Shown here: piece by piece, positions 45,901 to 58,215 of the stretch | Numbering within the stretch: position 1 is the first letter of the stretch | How the letters are laid out: each line of letters begins with the position of its first letter | Assembly (NCBI GenBank): GCA_037349105.1 | Contig: JAYJMM010000118.1 | Location: 3,037,501 to 3,101,500, forward strand | DNA: 64,000 nt | Reading direction: 5' to 3' | From: Limnomonas spitsbergensis | Taxonomy: Eukaryota; Chlorophyta; Chlorophyceae; Chlamydomonadales | The notes under the pieces: model-generated | Databases searched by the model: none | The model's input: only the letters and a program-made list of their open reading frames with translations | What the model was told of the DNA's origin: nothing | Position numbers and translations under genes: made by a program

Positions 45901-46977
45901 GGTTCCGGCTCAGCTGCCACTTCAGGCTCCGGCTCTGGCTCAGTTGCCACCTCAAGCTCCAGCTCCAGCTCAGGCTCAGCTGCCACTTCCAGCTCTGGCT
46001 CAGTTGGCACCTCAGGCTCAGGCTCTAGCTTAGGCTCTGGCTCAGGCTCTGCCGCTGGTGCTTCTGTTGCCTCTGGCTCAGTCTCAGCTTCTGGTTCTGG
46101 TTCTGCCTCCAGCTCTGTTGCTTCCGGCTCCGGTTCAGCTTCAGGCTCCGGCTCAGGCTCAGGTTCTGCTGCCGTCTCTGGCTCAGCATCAGCGTCTAGC
46201 TCTACAGCTGCCTCGAGTTCAGGCTCTGGCTCTGGCTGTGTAACCTCGGGCTCAGGTTCAGCTTGGGGCTCAGCTTTGGGCTCTGGTTCAGGTTCAGGTT
46301 CAGCCGCTGCCTCTTCATCGCCTCCCATTAGCCCTGCTAGGACATCCACCGCCTCCTCAGCATCTGCGAGCACCTCCTCGGCACCTTCATCGGGATCCTG
46401 TGCCTCCGGTTCGTCCTCTGGCCCTCCTTCTTCCGCGTCTGCATCTTCGGCGGCATCCTGGAAACATGAGACATATGGCATCAGACCTCCAGTTGTGCCA
46501 TGATGATTGTTCTAAGAACATGGCGTGGGAGCAAGAGCCATTCACACACGATGTATGCAAGGGCCTCCGTTCAGCAAGGGTGATGCTACCGGTTTCCATG
46601 CTTCATTAGCACCAGATGTAAACAGCTGAACAAGACAGGTTGTTAGGGATGCCTGGCGCTGCTTTCAATCATATGATATTGATTGAGAAGGGCGAATATG
46701 TGTGGTTTAGAGACTGTTCTCGTCATCAGTGCTAGTCATTTAGTCGAGAGCTCTGATCGAATGCTGGGAAGTCCGACGTCCCTACTGGAGAAAATTAGCC
46801 GATGCGATAACTCCCCCCGGAGGTTCCATCACGTACCTCTAACTCAGCCTCCTCTCCTTCATCTGCAGCCACCTCCTCCTCCTCCTCGTCTACAGCGGGC
46901 TCCTCATCTTCATCCGGAGGCGCGTCGTCCTCGTCCTGGCCTTCAGCTTCTACTGAATGTTCATCATCGTCAGGCAT
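42913..46977 (-). CDS. Large acidic Glu/Pro/Ala-rich protein with a CFAP97-like C-terminal domain
   Basis: Three minus-strand exons: 46977-46837, 46457-44598 and 44172-42913; all junctions are phase 0; 1,086 residues. Residues 1 to about 400 are almost all Glu, Asp, Pro and Ala, with EPEPEPE and EVAAEPE runs. About 520-667 is a Pro/Ala/Lys-rich linker. From about 750 to 835 lies the only globular-looking part: [40 protein letters not shown] and [11 protein letters not shown], which resembles the CFAP97/KIAA1430 domain (basic helix, Q/EN-x-x-I/L-x-KRL) of ciliary proteins. An Ala/Glu-rich tail follows. The motif DDYGD recurs three times ([35 protein letters not shown]). An axonemal role is inferred from this one domain. 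The antisense Gly/Ser-rich frame at 45790-46503 is a shadow. Confidence 0.82.
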
Positions 46978-47846
46978 ATTAGTTTGTATCAGAACTTAAA
47001 TCAGAATGATCACAGCGTGTAAACTAAATTGTGTCTGGAATCGCGGTTCGCAAGGATGAGATTCTTAGAAAACGAAGCAGTACACTGAGTGAAGTACGTC
47101 TTGGTAGTGACAACTGGCAGCTACCCTGGCAGCTACCTCCATGTCGCTTAGTCGCCCCACGTACTTAACCTTGGCATACCTTCGTTGTATAACTCTTACT
47201 CCGTGCCCAAAAGCAACGTACTTCCGTATGGAAATGTGTGTCATCGTGTGGGATTGGGATGAAAGCAAGTTCTCAGGTCCGGTGGAGTGGGTTGACTGGT
47301 CAAGAGCATATTGTCCTTCGATACTTATGGGCAGAGATGCCTGGTGTTTATTTAGCAATTTTGACAGGCATGTCAGGTAGGAACCCATCTCCTAAGAAAC
47401 AGCGGCCCACCACTCAGGCACACTTTGCACACCACCTTCAACAGCCCTAGCGGCACCAGCAGAAAAGGATGGCAGCCAGCACACATGTTGTATAACCAGC
47501 AAGGCTGCAATTATGGAGCATGCAAATGGAACGACAAAAATTCCTGAATGGTTCTGCATATAATCCAGTGTCAGAGTCCAGAGTCAGAGGGCATAACGGG
47601 CATCTCCATACGGGTAATGTACGGCTTCTGCATTTGCTTTAAACAGTGTAGGTAGCCTCGTTTTCGTGCATGGAATATTGCGCACACATTTAGACATTAA
47701 TTTCTTCATAGTCATTGCTAAAAGACATGACCGTTTCTTGATGCAGCGTTCGCCCATCGCATCACGATATGCCACTCCCAGTAGTAACTACTACTTGCAA
47801 AGCGATGACAGGATCATACAAGCACCGAAGCAAACATCGATTGAAA

Positions 47847-48010
47847 TCAAGCCTTCCTCTGGCCGCTGCCATCCTGCTTCCCGCTGGCTTTTGCATCTTG
47901 CATGACATCCTCTGGCCGCATGCGCGTCCTGCCTCGTCCTGGGGCGCCCACCTCCGAGGGTGCCTCTGCCTCATCTTCATCCCACATGTCACTATCCACC
48001 TGGCCAAGGG
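47847..48010 (-). CDS. Possible terminal exon of an unidentified protein
   Basis: After a plausible acceptor (CCTTGGCCAG) the minus strand reads VDSDMWDEDEAEAPSEVGAP then GRGRTRMRPEDVMQDAKASG and stops at 47847. The acidic-then-basic composition looks like a protein tail. However, no partner exon was recognised upstream (higher coordinates), so it may be chance. Confidence 0.25.
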
Positions 48011-48097
48011 GCGCGATGAGGTTAAAAATCACTCGCATGTTGGCAACTCGTTTGGTACTTCTGATCAATGGGCTTCCATATAGCCATATCGTGGTAT

Positions 48098-48372
48098 AGC
48101 ATACAATATTATACGGCATCACGTCAATACCTGTTTGAGTGCCAATGCATGCGCTGGGACAGCCTGCGTCTTTGTGCGTACTCATGCAGGCTAGCTCACC
48201 AGCCTATCCGGGCCTTGGCTGGCAAACATGGCCCAGCATACAATATTCAGGTCATTGTACAGCATTTAGCCATGGCAAGCTCAAGTGCCACTGCGTGGGC
48301 TGGGACAGCCTGCAGGGATATGGGTGCACATTTAGGCTAGCTCACCATCCTATCCAGGCCTTGGCTGGCGAA
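48098..48372. repeat. Two-copy tandem duplication, about 136 bp
   Basis: AGCATACAATATT starts at 48098 and 48234. Both copies continue with TGCATGCGCTGGGACAGCCT / TGCGTGGGCTGGGACAGCCT, then AGGCTAGCTCACCA and CCTATCC-GGCCTTGGCTGGC. It is not coding. Confidence 0.8.
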
Positions 48373-50065
48373 GAATGCGCCAGTGACAGTTGCAGTCAGT
48401 GTGGCACCCACTGCGAGGACAACAACAAGCCATGGATTTCCTGACAGGTATATGAATCTATACGCCCTAGGGTAATCAGCGAGGGAGCCGGAAGAATTTG
48501 GGTTGATGTGTTATGCGCTTATGATTGTCAGATTCTTTCAGGTGAAGGCTATACTTGTTTCGGGCTCAAATTAAGGCAGCTGCCGCTGTTGCTGAAACCT
48601 GGAATATCATGGCAACAATTGTGAGTTTGATGGTGGGCAGATGGGCAGGGGAGGTTAATGGCCATTAACCTGCCAGCGCCAATTTATCTTGCACATATCC
48701 AGCAACATACGGAGTTTCAGTTTCTCCAGAAATCTTGGTATCAATCAATTGTTGGAGTGGTAGATGTTGAGCTTCATCACTGGAAGTGAAAACAGCTTTG
48801 CCTTGCATCGCCTACAGCATCAAAGCCAGATCCCAAGGATCTCAAGGAGGTCCGGAGAGCAGGTAGACAAGGTACTTATAACTAGGCAAGTCATCATGTC
48901 TCTGACCATTAACACCAGCGATCAACTGGAACGTGATCATGTGCATGCAAAAGAATAATGCAGTATTGGCCTCGACGGCTGGTGGAATTGGATCCGTAGA
49001 TTGACAGCTTATTGCTGAAGTGATCATGCATGCACACGAAAGGTTTCCGAAAGCTTAGGCACATATATGCTGGTGCCTCATCACAAAAGTCCAGTGCCGA
49101 AAATCTGAGACACAATATGAACACGCAAGAGGAACAACATTGTCAGCCTTGCATGGTGCAGGTGCATAAAACTCACATCTCCAATCACATCTGGGATACT
49201 AGGCCCTCGTCATTCGCATGCACAAGGCACATATGCCAACAGATATAGGGAGACAAAAAAATTGGGAAGACACGTCTTATACTTGACACTATTTGGCACT
49301 ATGTGGCAAGCAGGTACGTCTTTGCATGGTTTTGTGATGTTGCCCCGCCCATGACTTCTTCCCACGAGCTTGACAATTTGTAAATGCAGACTGTGCTGGT
49401 AGGGCACTGTTCATGCATTTATGGAACCATGCCCATGTCGTCAGTCCTCACCTAGAGCGATGGCACTGCCGGCTGTCACCCAAAACGCTGCACTGTCGAC
49501 AGGCATCGTGGTAAACAATGTATACTTATGCAGACCTCAGCTGGCAGATGTAACGATGAAGTTGTAGTCACTGAGTGAAATCCAGCGGGCAAAATGGAGC
49601 TAGATGAACAGCGATATGCCTATATCGAGGTTCACAGAGTAATTAATCGAGCGCAGTAATAATGAGAGAGAGGCTGGGCAGGGTTGTGTGGCTGCGCCAA
49701 CGCCGTAGATAGTGACCTATGGCTGCTAATAAGACGATGCACGTCTCTATTCAACCAAATAAGAAAGCCAGAACGCGGCAGTTCAAGGCATTAGACGGAG
49801 TACCGGTATCAAAACAACTTCGAAGAGATCCAGATCTAGGTCTCGGAGTCAGACAAACTTTGACAACGCATACTGCGCACACGTCGATATGCCCTGTAGG
49901 TGCATCAGTGTCATTTAGGTTCCATGGGTAAATTTATTTGATTTCGTGTTCCGACAACCAGATCCGTTGCGCATACTGATAGTAGCAGTTGGGAGTGTGA
50001 GCGGAGTCGTGGAGTCCTGGAGCAATTCACATCTCAAGGGTGTACAGAAAGCAGCAGGGTAAACA

Positions 50066-53000
50066 ATGAAGGAGGAGGTGACAGACAGGTGGGTGTTGCC
50101 ACCCGCAATTAGAGGGGCATTGTCTTGCATTCAGCTCCCATCCAGGAGGAAGATGCTGATCTGGCTCCAACATGGCTACCAATCCTGCCTTATTTTGTCG
50201 CTCTATACCTTGTTGCGAAGGTTTGGATTGGTCTGGTTCATCTTTGTCCTGTTGGGTACGGGCACGCTGCTGCCGTTCAACGTGTTCCTGACCGAGAAGG
50301 AGTTTTACGATGTCCGGCTGCAAGTACCACCCTTCAACAGCTTCGTGGTCGACAACTTCATGTCGCTGTTTGCAATCAGCTTCAATGTCTTGTGAGGCGA
50401 CGGGAGGGAAGGCAGGGGAGCCATTGGGGGTCATGCGGCTCATGCCCGGTTTGCCTCGGACAAAAGTGACGTCACGGGCTCCATCCGTTTTTTCCTGTCC
50501 GATTGAGGATCTGGGTATGGCAAGTGATGAGTTTCCGAGGTGGATGATGCCTCCAGGATGCTCCTTGCACAATCACATGCTGGATAGTAGAAGAATAGAA
50601 GCATGGCCGATGGGAATTGTATTGGATAACTGAGGGTCATCGCTGAACATTGTAGATACTTTTGCGACTGCTTGCTTCCCATGCAAAAGATCCATGGTCC
50701 GCATCCCCCCCGTATCTGGTTAGGGCCCCTGTCTGAGTGCCCCTCTACTACGTGTTGAAGCCATGTCCTTCGTACTGTAAGGGTCAACATGCAGTTTACT
50801 ACTCATTGGATGTGAGAATCTGCAAAAGAACATCAGAGCTTTGTCAGTGCCTCTCCACCCTGTATTTTGTATGGCAGGTGGGAGGCAGTGATGTCTGGGC
50901 TACCACAATCTGGGCTGCCAGAGCTGACTATACTCTTAGGGGTAGTGCTGCAAATGCTGCACAAGGGAGGTCCTATTTGATTGTATTAACTTTTTTTGTA
51001 ACTCGTTTTATGACTCAGTTTGCAATCATTGTAAAAATGCATTGTCTCAATGAATAAATTGCTTGTTTAATGTCATGCTGTTTCTGACCTATGCTTGAGT
51101 GCTTCGCCCACAGCCCCTCATTGGGGGATGGCCACTGTGCCCCTCGTACGGCTTCTCCGTGCCTGGGAGTGGTGAATATTCACCTCAAGATTGGTCCAAT
51201 AATTACGATGTGGTAGAATCAAGGTTTCTGCGTTTCCTTAAATAATCACCGGTTGGAGGGCTTGGGGGTTCGGCCAGCCACTCCTAAATATTTATGTCCT
51301 CGATCCATTAAACCATTGGTCTGTTGCATGTTGCAATCAGGATGTTTGATTGTTTGTTGCATGGCCCTCTTGCATGTTTTTTTTGTGTTTACTGTCATCC
51401 CTGCATCACACATGTTTGGTGTGTGCATAACATGCATGGGGTGAGCTTACCCTTAACCCTTGATGTTTTCAGGAACCTTTGTGCCCTGGGCTTGTTGATC
51501 AAGTACCAGAAGTTCCTGTCTCTGAGGGTGCTGGTGCTGCAGCCCCTCGTCATCACCTTCATCATGTTGGTTTCCACGGCGGCACTGGTGGGTGTAGATC
51601 AGGGCATGGGTTTAGGTGGGATGGGCTTAACCACAGCAGCGCTAGTGGGTGCACATCAGGGGATTTCTGATGCAGAGATGGAGGTGCACTTGTCATTGGA
51701 ATCCACGCCCACTGCACATCAACGTCTGCATCAGAAATGGCTTACACCATGGCTTACACCATTTCTGTTGTATTGGTTGTTGGATTTCGATGCATTGTCC
51801 CATTTATTATTAGGGCAGTGCAATTGCATGCGCGTTGCACGCCGCCAGACCTAATTTGTAACTGAATTGGGTTGTTGGGAATCATATACGCAGCTTTTGT
51901 GCCCTATGGGCTGTACACATCCCCAACCTGAATCTGCCAATCTTTCCTGTCAGCTGCTCTACTGCGAGGGCTATTGTTTGCCTGAAACCCGGAAGTTGCC
52001 GAATGTTGACACTCAAGCCTGCCATTTGTTGACCTACAAGCTGTAAATGCCATGTGATTGCCTTGCACATGTTACAGGCTGTCAAAGTGGATCTGTCTGG
52101 GGAAATGATGGCCAAGTACACTCTGCCATCCATCGGTCTCATGGTGAGTGGTTTGGGAACATAAGATGACTCCCGAGGATCAGAATACCCAGAGGACTGA
52201 GCTACTCACCAAGAGGTCAACACAAATGTTCAATACCATACCTGTGACCAAAACTGTTTCTTCTGCTGATTCAGGGACTTTGCACAGCATTCCTGCAGGG
52301 TGGTGTCCTGCAGCTGGCCAGCATCTTCTCGGCAGCTCACATTCGGGTGCGTGCACAAGGAGTTTGGGGCCTAGTTTGTATTTGTCCTTCAGCTCAGATA
52401 CATCCTGACTGGCTGACTTGTACTGATGCTTGGGCTCCCGCTGCAGGCTGTCAATAGTTTGGTCCTCTGGCTCAGTGGTGGCCTTCAAGCAGTCCCCCAG
52501 TGGTGGACTAGTGCGCACTGAAATATGGTGCTGATAGAGACTCGGAATTTCTGCGTGCACCAAGAACCCAGGAGGAATTCTGAAAAAGCCCCATATTTGA
52601 TTCCTCTACAATCTCGAGATTTTGAATCCCTCACTTTCATGCCCCCTACCCTCAGGGAGCCGTGTCAGGCTTCTCTGTCAGCGGCTCCCTCACCTAAGCA
52701 GAGCACGGCACTGCTAGTAACAATGCAATCAATGAAATGTCGCCTCTCTCCTCAGGGGGCTGTGACGGGTATCTCTGTCGGCGGCGTCCTCACCTCAGCG
52801 CTGTCGTTTGGCTCTCAGCTCAGTGCGCCTGAAAATGAGGGTGGCACCCATTCGGCTCAAGATGTGGCGCCGGCCGCCCTGCTCTACTTCTCTGCGTCTG
52901 CGGCGGTCATTGCAGCATGTATCATTGGATACTCGGCACTGCCGCTGCTGCCGTATGGAAGGTACGGGGCACTGGGGGAGCGTCCCGTGAAGCCCACCCT

Positions 53001-56000
53001 CTGTCCTGGAAAGCCATAAAGGAGAGAAGAAATAAAGATACAAAGAATGAAATATATACATCGCTTGGCTACTCGTTTGGAAGTGAACAGCGCAGGTTGG
53101 GTCAAGGCTTGGGTTGGGCTGCATTCCCAAAGAAAAGCAGAACACAGTGAAACCATACCCAGTGATAGGCTGAACAGAGATCATCCATGCAGGTGGCTTT
53201 GTCTTTGTTTATTTACCTTTTAGAGGCAATTCATAACATATAAATCCGTTTGCAAATTCAGAACCCTGTGAAAGCTCATGCTTTTGAAACTTGCCAGCTT
53301 AGGGGTGGTCCAGGTCATAACAAGGACACCAACAAATGGCAAGACATTGATGAGCCCTACGTCGCCCCCTTGTCTCCTGTCTTTATTCGTACCGCTGCTG
53401 CTGCTGCCAAGTCTCATGCTCGTCATCTTTAGCCTTCTTGCAGCTGAGGATGAAGGGCTCATTCACGCACAAAGAAACACAGGGGTGATGATCTGAACCC
53501 TGAAATTTGAGATGTTTGTAATTGAAATATGCAACCTGCAAGATGTAGTCCTTTGAAGCCTGAAGGTAAGAGCTGCTGCTGGCAGGCATCATTGAATCCA
53601 GAATGTGTGTCCCTTGCATCTGGAATCCAGAATACGCAGCACACAAAAGCGATGTTTGAAACCTGCAGGTGCAAGCTGCTGCTGGCAGGCCCCATTGATG
53701 ACGCAAAGGAGTTTATTTTGGAAACATGGTGTCTGAATGCTCTCATACCTGGTTGCCTGCAGGTACAAGCTGCTGCTGGCCGGCATCATTGATGACCCCA
53801 AGGAGCGCAAGCTGATGACGGTAGATGACGATTACGAGGAGCCCCTGTTGACAGTCGTGGAGAGTGAGGATGCAAGTGTATCGGCAGGTAGGGAGAGAGA
53901 TGTGGGGCACGTATGACGGTATGAGGATGCAAGTGTATCTGTACGCAAGGATTATTTGCAAGCGCGTCATCCTGGCGCTGAGGGAATGAAGATGCATTTG
54001 GAATTTTTGTCTGGTTGTTTTGGACCTTCAGTACATGTTTCATATCGAAAGAAACCCGCATCATCCCACTGCTTCGCCATGGCGTCATATCAGGCCACCT
54101 GTGGCCCTACTCTGCAATCCTGTGTCACCCTGTGGGTGTGCAGGTAACTCGCGTACTGAGCATACTCGTGCGGCCATCATCAGCGTTGAGACTGACTTCA
54201 GCATGGCTGCAAGATCGTGGCAGGTATGACAAAGTATGATGGTGTTATCATCCCCAGCTTTGCTTCGCAGCATTGTCGAAGCGAGAAGCTGTTTGCATTC
54301 CAAAGTCAAGTTGTGTGGCTGATGAGTCTAAATTTAAGGCTGCCTGCATTTCCTGCTGTCCTGCATGGTATTGGTAACAGACTTTTGTCTCCTTATTGTT
54401 AGGAGGGCATCTGCCGTTGTCGTGGTCAGGCTAAGTTCAGGGTTCTGGGTTGCGTGCTGCACATCCTTGTTCTCATTAATGTGTACCATCCTTGGGTAGC
54501 ACTTGGCCAATGGGTAACCTTGGCATTTTTCATGTAAGTGAAGCGTATTGACCATGGATCAGCTCAGCTGAAGTGTGCTGAAATTTAAACCGAGTTCCAA
54601 TCATGCGAGCTGCCGAGGCCGTAAACAGCCCTGTATCTTTCTCTTTCATCTCTCATGCCTTCCTGCTATGTTTTTGCCAATGGTGTATTCTCCTGTTGGT
54701 GATGGGTCCCCGTATGCCCTGCCTTTAATCTGCAGTGGCGCAACGCGTTCAACATTTACTGCATCGCTCTCTTCGTGTGCTTCCTCGTGACAATGGGGTT
54801 GCATCCAGGCATCACCTCCTTCATCTGCTCCACTCAAAATGCAGCCATGGTGAGAACATCTGAGGGAGTGGACATGGCCTGGCTTGAGTAAATCCAGACT
54901 GTCTGGAGGTGATCCAGGCTGGCTGGAGTAAATCCTGGCTGGCCTGAGTGGTTCCGGTCTGCCTTTAATACCCCATAAAATATGTTAAATATGCAACATG
55001 TTGCTCCCAGAAAAAAATACTGCCACAAAGAGGCAGGTGAGTAGACCACGTACGGCCATACTACATGCTGTGCCCAGGTCGACGTAGGATCACAACCTCT
55101 ATGCTCTGGCTTTGCCTGCCAGGTAGTTATGATGTCTCTCATCTCTCAGCTACTATGGCTGTCAAATCTCAACCAGACTTCTCTCAATTTGGCCTGTACA
55201 TCTTATCAAGCCGCAATGCTGCTTGCCCAGGTCTCCCCGTGTGCGTCAAACAGCTCTGCTGGCCGCATCTTCGGCGACCTCTTTGTACCGCTGCTGTATG
55301 TGTTGTTTAACGTTGGCGACTTCTTTGGCAGGATCCTCGCAGGTGATAGCGGTTCAGCTGCAGCAGCAGTATACAGGGAAAGGGGACGGAATGGGCAATA
55401 GGGTGGGGCAGGTTGGTGGGGTGGGGCAGGCTAAGGAGGCAAGTGGGGAGTTCAAGGTAATGGGAAGTTTTTGGGTGAAGGGTCAATGTGAAGCAAGTGG
55501 TGAGACAGGGGAATGGGGCTGTGGAATAGGGCTGAGTCTAGGGCTGAAATCCTTGACCCTTGCTGTCTTGGGCAAGGGTGCGACACGGACAATTGGCTAA
55601 GCTAGGGCCGCAGAGCGGAGGAAGTGGTCAAGAGAAGGCATGTGGGCAGGATGAGCAAGCATGGCATTGTTCCTTCTGTTTGACGCACTGTCCGGCGCTT
55701 TCGAAAAAGGCTGTGGTTAGGTGCCTGAAGCTGTAAAAGCCACAAGACTGGGCCTCTAGGTGGCAGCCTGGCTGGCCTGCTTGCTGACAGCTGGGGGTGC
55801 TGCTGCAACCTGGTTGGCTGAGAAGAGGGGGATGTGACATGAACATAACTAAATGGCAGCTAGGAACAGCAGGGGAAAGGATGCTGGCACAGGAAGGGCA
55901 TTCAAGACGGCACGAGTAGCTTGGGAGCAGAAACTTATGTTGTTGGTGCATATAAAGTGTGAAAGGCATTCCCACTTGGCACCAGATAATGGCAAGTGGT

Positions 56001-56986
56001 GGGGGAGGTGCAGGGCAAAGGAGGTATTGGGGCAGTGACAAGGCTTGCAACTGAAATGAGCTAGACTGATGATTTCCAAATCTGTCAACTGCACCTTACA
56101 TCCTCCTCTCCATGTGCCTGTTGGTCAGGTTACGGGCCATGGTCCCATGGCGCGCCCGCACCCTTCTCCCTGCTGGCCTACTCGATACTCAGGTGACAAC
56201 TCGTCTGCACACTTGTCGCTTTTAGTCGTGATGCTGTGGCCTATTTTTTTTGCCACATCGTCCCGCTGTACCTTGGCACAAGAGCCCTGTGTCTCCCTTT
56301 GGTTTCTGCACCAAAAAGGGACTGCCCTGCTGCACTGCCCAGCCTTAAGCCGGAATTGTTCTCGTTGTGCAACATCAGATTAGGACATCATCATGATGTT
56401 TTGTCTGGGGTCTCAAACAACATCCCTTTTGTTTCGAAGGGCTGGGATCGCCTTGACTATCCTTTTCTGCCACATCATCACGCCCACCTCCTGGAAGCTT
56501 CCGGAGTACTTGGACCACGATGCGTACCCCTTCGCGCTCATCACGATGTTGGGTCTCACACAGGTACGGCGAGATAGGTGCTGTTGCAATGTCTACGCTT
56601 CCAACCAATGGCCTTAACCAAAGTTGTAGTGTGAGGAGGGCGACAGGGCCTATGCACTCGTCAACATGCTGGACCTCAACCAGCAGGTTGCGTGAAGTAT
56701 GTGTCCTCGATCCTCAGAACCACTTCAACAGCACCATCTGCTTGTATGCACCTAGCTAATTGAAGGGTGCGGTAAACAAGTCATCAACTGAACCCTAAAC
56801 TCCATTCTGCTCCTCCCTCAGGGCCACCTGATCAGCACCATCTGCATGCATGCGCCCTCCACGCTACTCCCAACTGAGATGTCCAAGTACGGCCCTGTCA
56901 CGTCATTCGCAATCTCCATGGGCAGCTTCCTCGGCTCCTTTGTGGCCCTGGGATTGGGCGTTGCTTTCCAGACGCATGAGGTGTAA
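50066..56986 (+). CDS. Equilibrative nucleoside transporter (ENT/SLC29 family)
   Basis: Twelve exons in consistent phase: 50066-50391, 51473-51587, 52078-52143, 52275-52346, 52756-52961, 53763-53887, 54144-54223, 54736-54849, 55231-55342, 56129-56192, 56440-56563 and 56822-56986 (TAA). The product is 522 residues from the Met at 50066, or 493 from the Met at 50153. TM1 carries the ENT signature (WFIFVLLGTGTLLPFN then VFLTEKEFYDV). Later hydrophobic segments include LVLQPLVITFIMLVSTAAL, GAVTGISVGGVLTSALSFGS, LLYFSASAAVIAACIIGYSA, a loop with DDDYEEPLLTVVESED, WRNAFNIYCIALFVCFLVTM, FGDLFVPLLYVLFNVGDFFG then GRILAGYGPWSHG, and the last TM FAISMGSFLGSFVALGLGV. About eleven membrane spans fit the family. 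It would move nucleosides or nucleobases down or with a gradient. Several introns hold decayed copies of adjoining exon edges. Confidence 0.94.
51574..51740 (+). repeat. Duplicated exon 2 donor region and inverted repeat in ENT intron 2
   Basis: CCACGGCGGCACTGGTGGGT (across the exon 2 donor) recurs 57 bp on as CCACAGCAGCGCTAGTGGGT, each followed by G-x-A-x-ATCAGGG. Just downstream ATTTCTGATGCAG (51663-51675) faces its complement CTGCATCAGAAAT (51726-51738), a possible stem. Confidence 0.65.
53556..53800 (+). repeat. Three tandem copies of the ENT exon 6 acceptor region
   Basis: The true exon 6 edge (CCTGCAGGTACAAGCTGCTG, exon from 53763) is preceded by copies starting near 53558 (AGAGCTGCTGCTGGCAGGCA) and 53662 (CCTGCAGGTGCAAGCTGCTG). 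The middle copy still matches into IDD-KE of the exon. Spacing is about 104 and 94 bp. Confidence 0.8.
56640..56760 (+). repeat. Decayed duplicate of exon 11 end / exon 12 start in ENT intron 11
   Basis: GCCTATGCACTCGTCAACAT then GCTGGACCTCAACCAGCAGG parallels the exon 11 end (GCGTACCCCTTCGCGCTCAT, CACGATGTTGGGTCTCACAC). CCTCAGAACCACTTCAACAG then CACCATCTGCTTGTATGCAC parallels the exon 12 start. Confidence 0.6.
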
Positions 56987-57770
56987 AGAGCTTTTTAAAA
57001 CTATTTATTAAGCTTTTTGTAGCTCCTGCCGCTTCAGAGGCTGCCTTGATTCTGAATCTGACCGGCTGGCTCTTGCTGGATGGCCTGCTGGCTTGTTGTG
57101 GATCTGGGTGAGTGGCTGGCTGGTGCGCTCTGTTTGACTGATCTTCGCTCTACGGTGAGAAGGATGTTAATGACTGACGTCGTGGGCAATATGTACAGCA
57201 CTCGACAGCAGAAGATTCACAGCTGTATGCAGATGTTTCTTGAATATATGCATGGATGTGATTTCAACAAAGGATGCAACCGCTTTAACTGCAGTGGTCG
57301 GGCAGGATGGAGACTGTCTGAAGTCAAAACTACAGCCTTACTTATTTCTGAAGAATTTCTCGCATGAAAACTAGCGTGTTGTGCTAGAATAGCAGCAGTG
57401 GCAAGATGAGATTGCTGTCGCCCTCCGAATGAAGCTTCGAGGAATCATGGTCCAGTACTCAAATTGAATTCGGTTGTCAATGAATTCCTGCCACTAGGGT
57501 ATTAATCAGGAGTCAGGCTGCACTGTCGGTAAACATCCACAGAAACACGCAATTGAGCGCTGCTGCTTTCGCTTCTGCCTCATCCACTCTCGTAGCTGCT
57601 GCGGAGGTTTAAGGCATTCGTATCGACACTGGAAGTTGAGCGGTTCGAAGTCACACCCTGCCCACCGTCCTACACAGTGACTCGAGTCGTCTCTCAGAGC
57701 AGTAAGCTTTTTTTGCATGGTCTGCTTGTGTTTTTTTCAAAAAGACCATAAGCAGCAGAAGATTGCCCAA

Positions 57771-57838
57771 GCAAAGATGTTGCATGGTCTGCTTAATCGC
57801 TGCAAGACTGGGCCAAGCAGACCATGCAAAATCTTTGC
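57771..57838. repeat. Near-perfect hairpin, 24-bp arms, 20-bp loop
   Basis: Left arm GCAAAGATGTTGCATGGTCT+GCTT (57771-57794) pairs with the right arm 57815-57838 with one mismatch. A further copy of GCATGGTCTGCTTG occurs just upstream at about 57714. It may be the core of a small inverted-repeat element or an RNA hairpin. Confidence 0.8.
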
Positions 57839-58055
57839 TTAGGACCCGACTAAAAAAAAAATCTAGTAGGACACACAGCGGCCTACTACTCGTCTCTCGC
57901 GACTCTGGACAGTCTGCCAGGCCATGGCGTCCGTGGCCGGCAGCGAGGCGGACTCGATGGCGTTTGGGCCTGTGGATCACGATTATAATTTATAAGGGTT
58001 TAGGGTTTACAACCAACCAACTCGCCTACGACTTCCCATTTCCCCATTTTCCCAT

Positions 58056-58215
58056 ACAGATATGGTTCGCCAAAGCAGCGAATTCCCAAGACCACCACAA
58101 GCTGCACAACATGCTAACACGCAACCCCAATTACGGTTCCCCATGCTAATACGGATACGCCATACAAATACGGATTCGCCATACAGATACGGTTCGCCAT
58201 ATACCGTACTGCCAC
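58056..58215. repeat. Short degenerate direct repeats
   Basis: Variants of ATACGGTTCGCCATA / ATACGGATACGCCATA recur about six to eight times with irregular spacing. Confidence 0.65.

Larger units (their letters stand above)
46978..50065. other. Long stretch without a confident gene
   Basis: It contains a possible terminal exon (47847-48010, minus) and a tandem duplication (48098-48372), listed separately. The rest shows no family-like frame. Confidence 0.45.

Noticed and set aside
45790..46503. Gly/Ser-rich 237-codon plus-strand frame
   Set aside because: It is antisense to the Glu/Pro-rich exon of the CFAP97-like gene; Glu/Pro codons read backwards as Ser/Gly.
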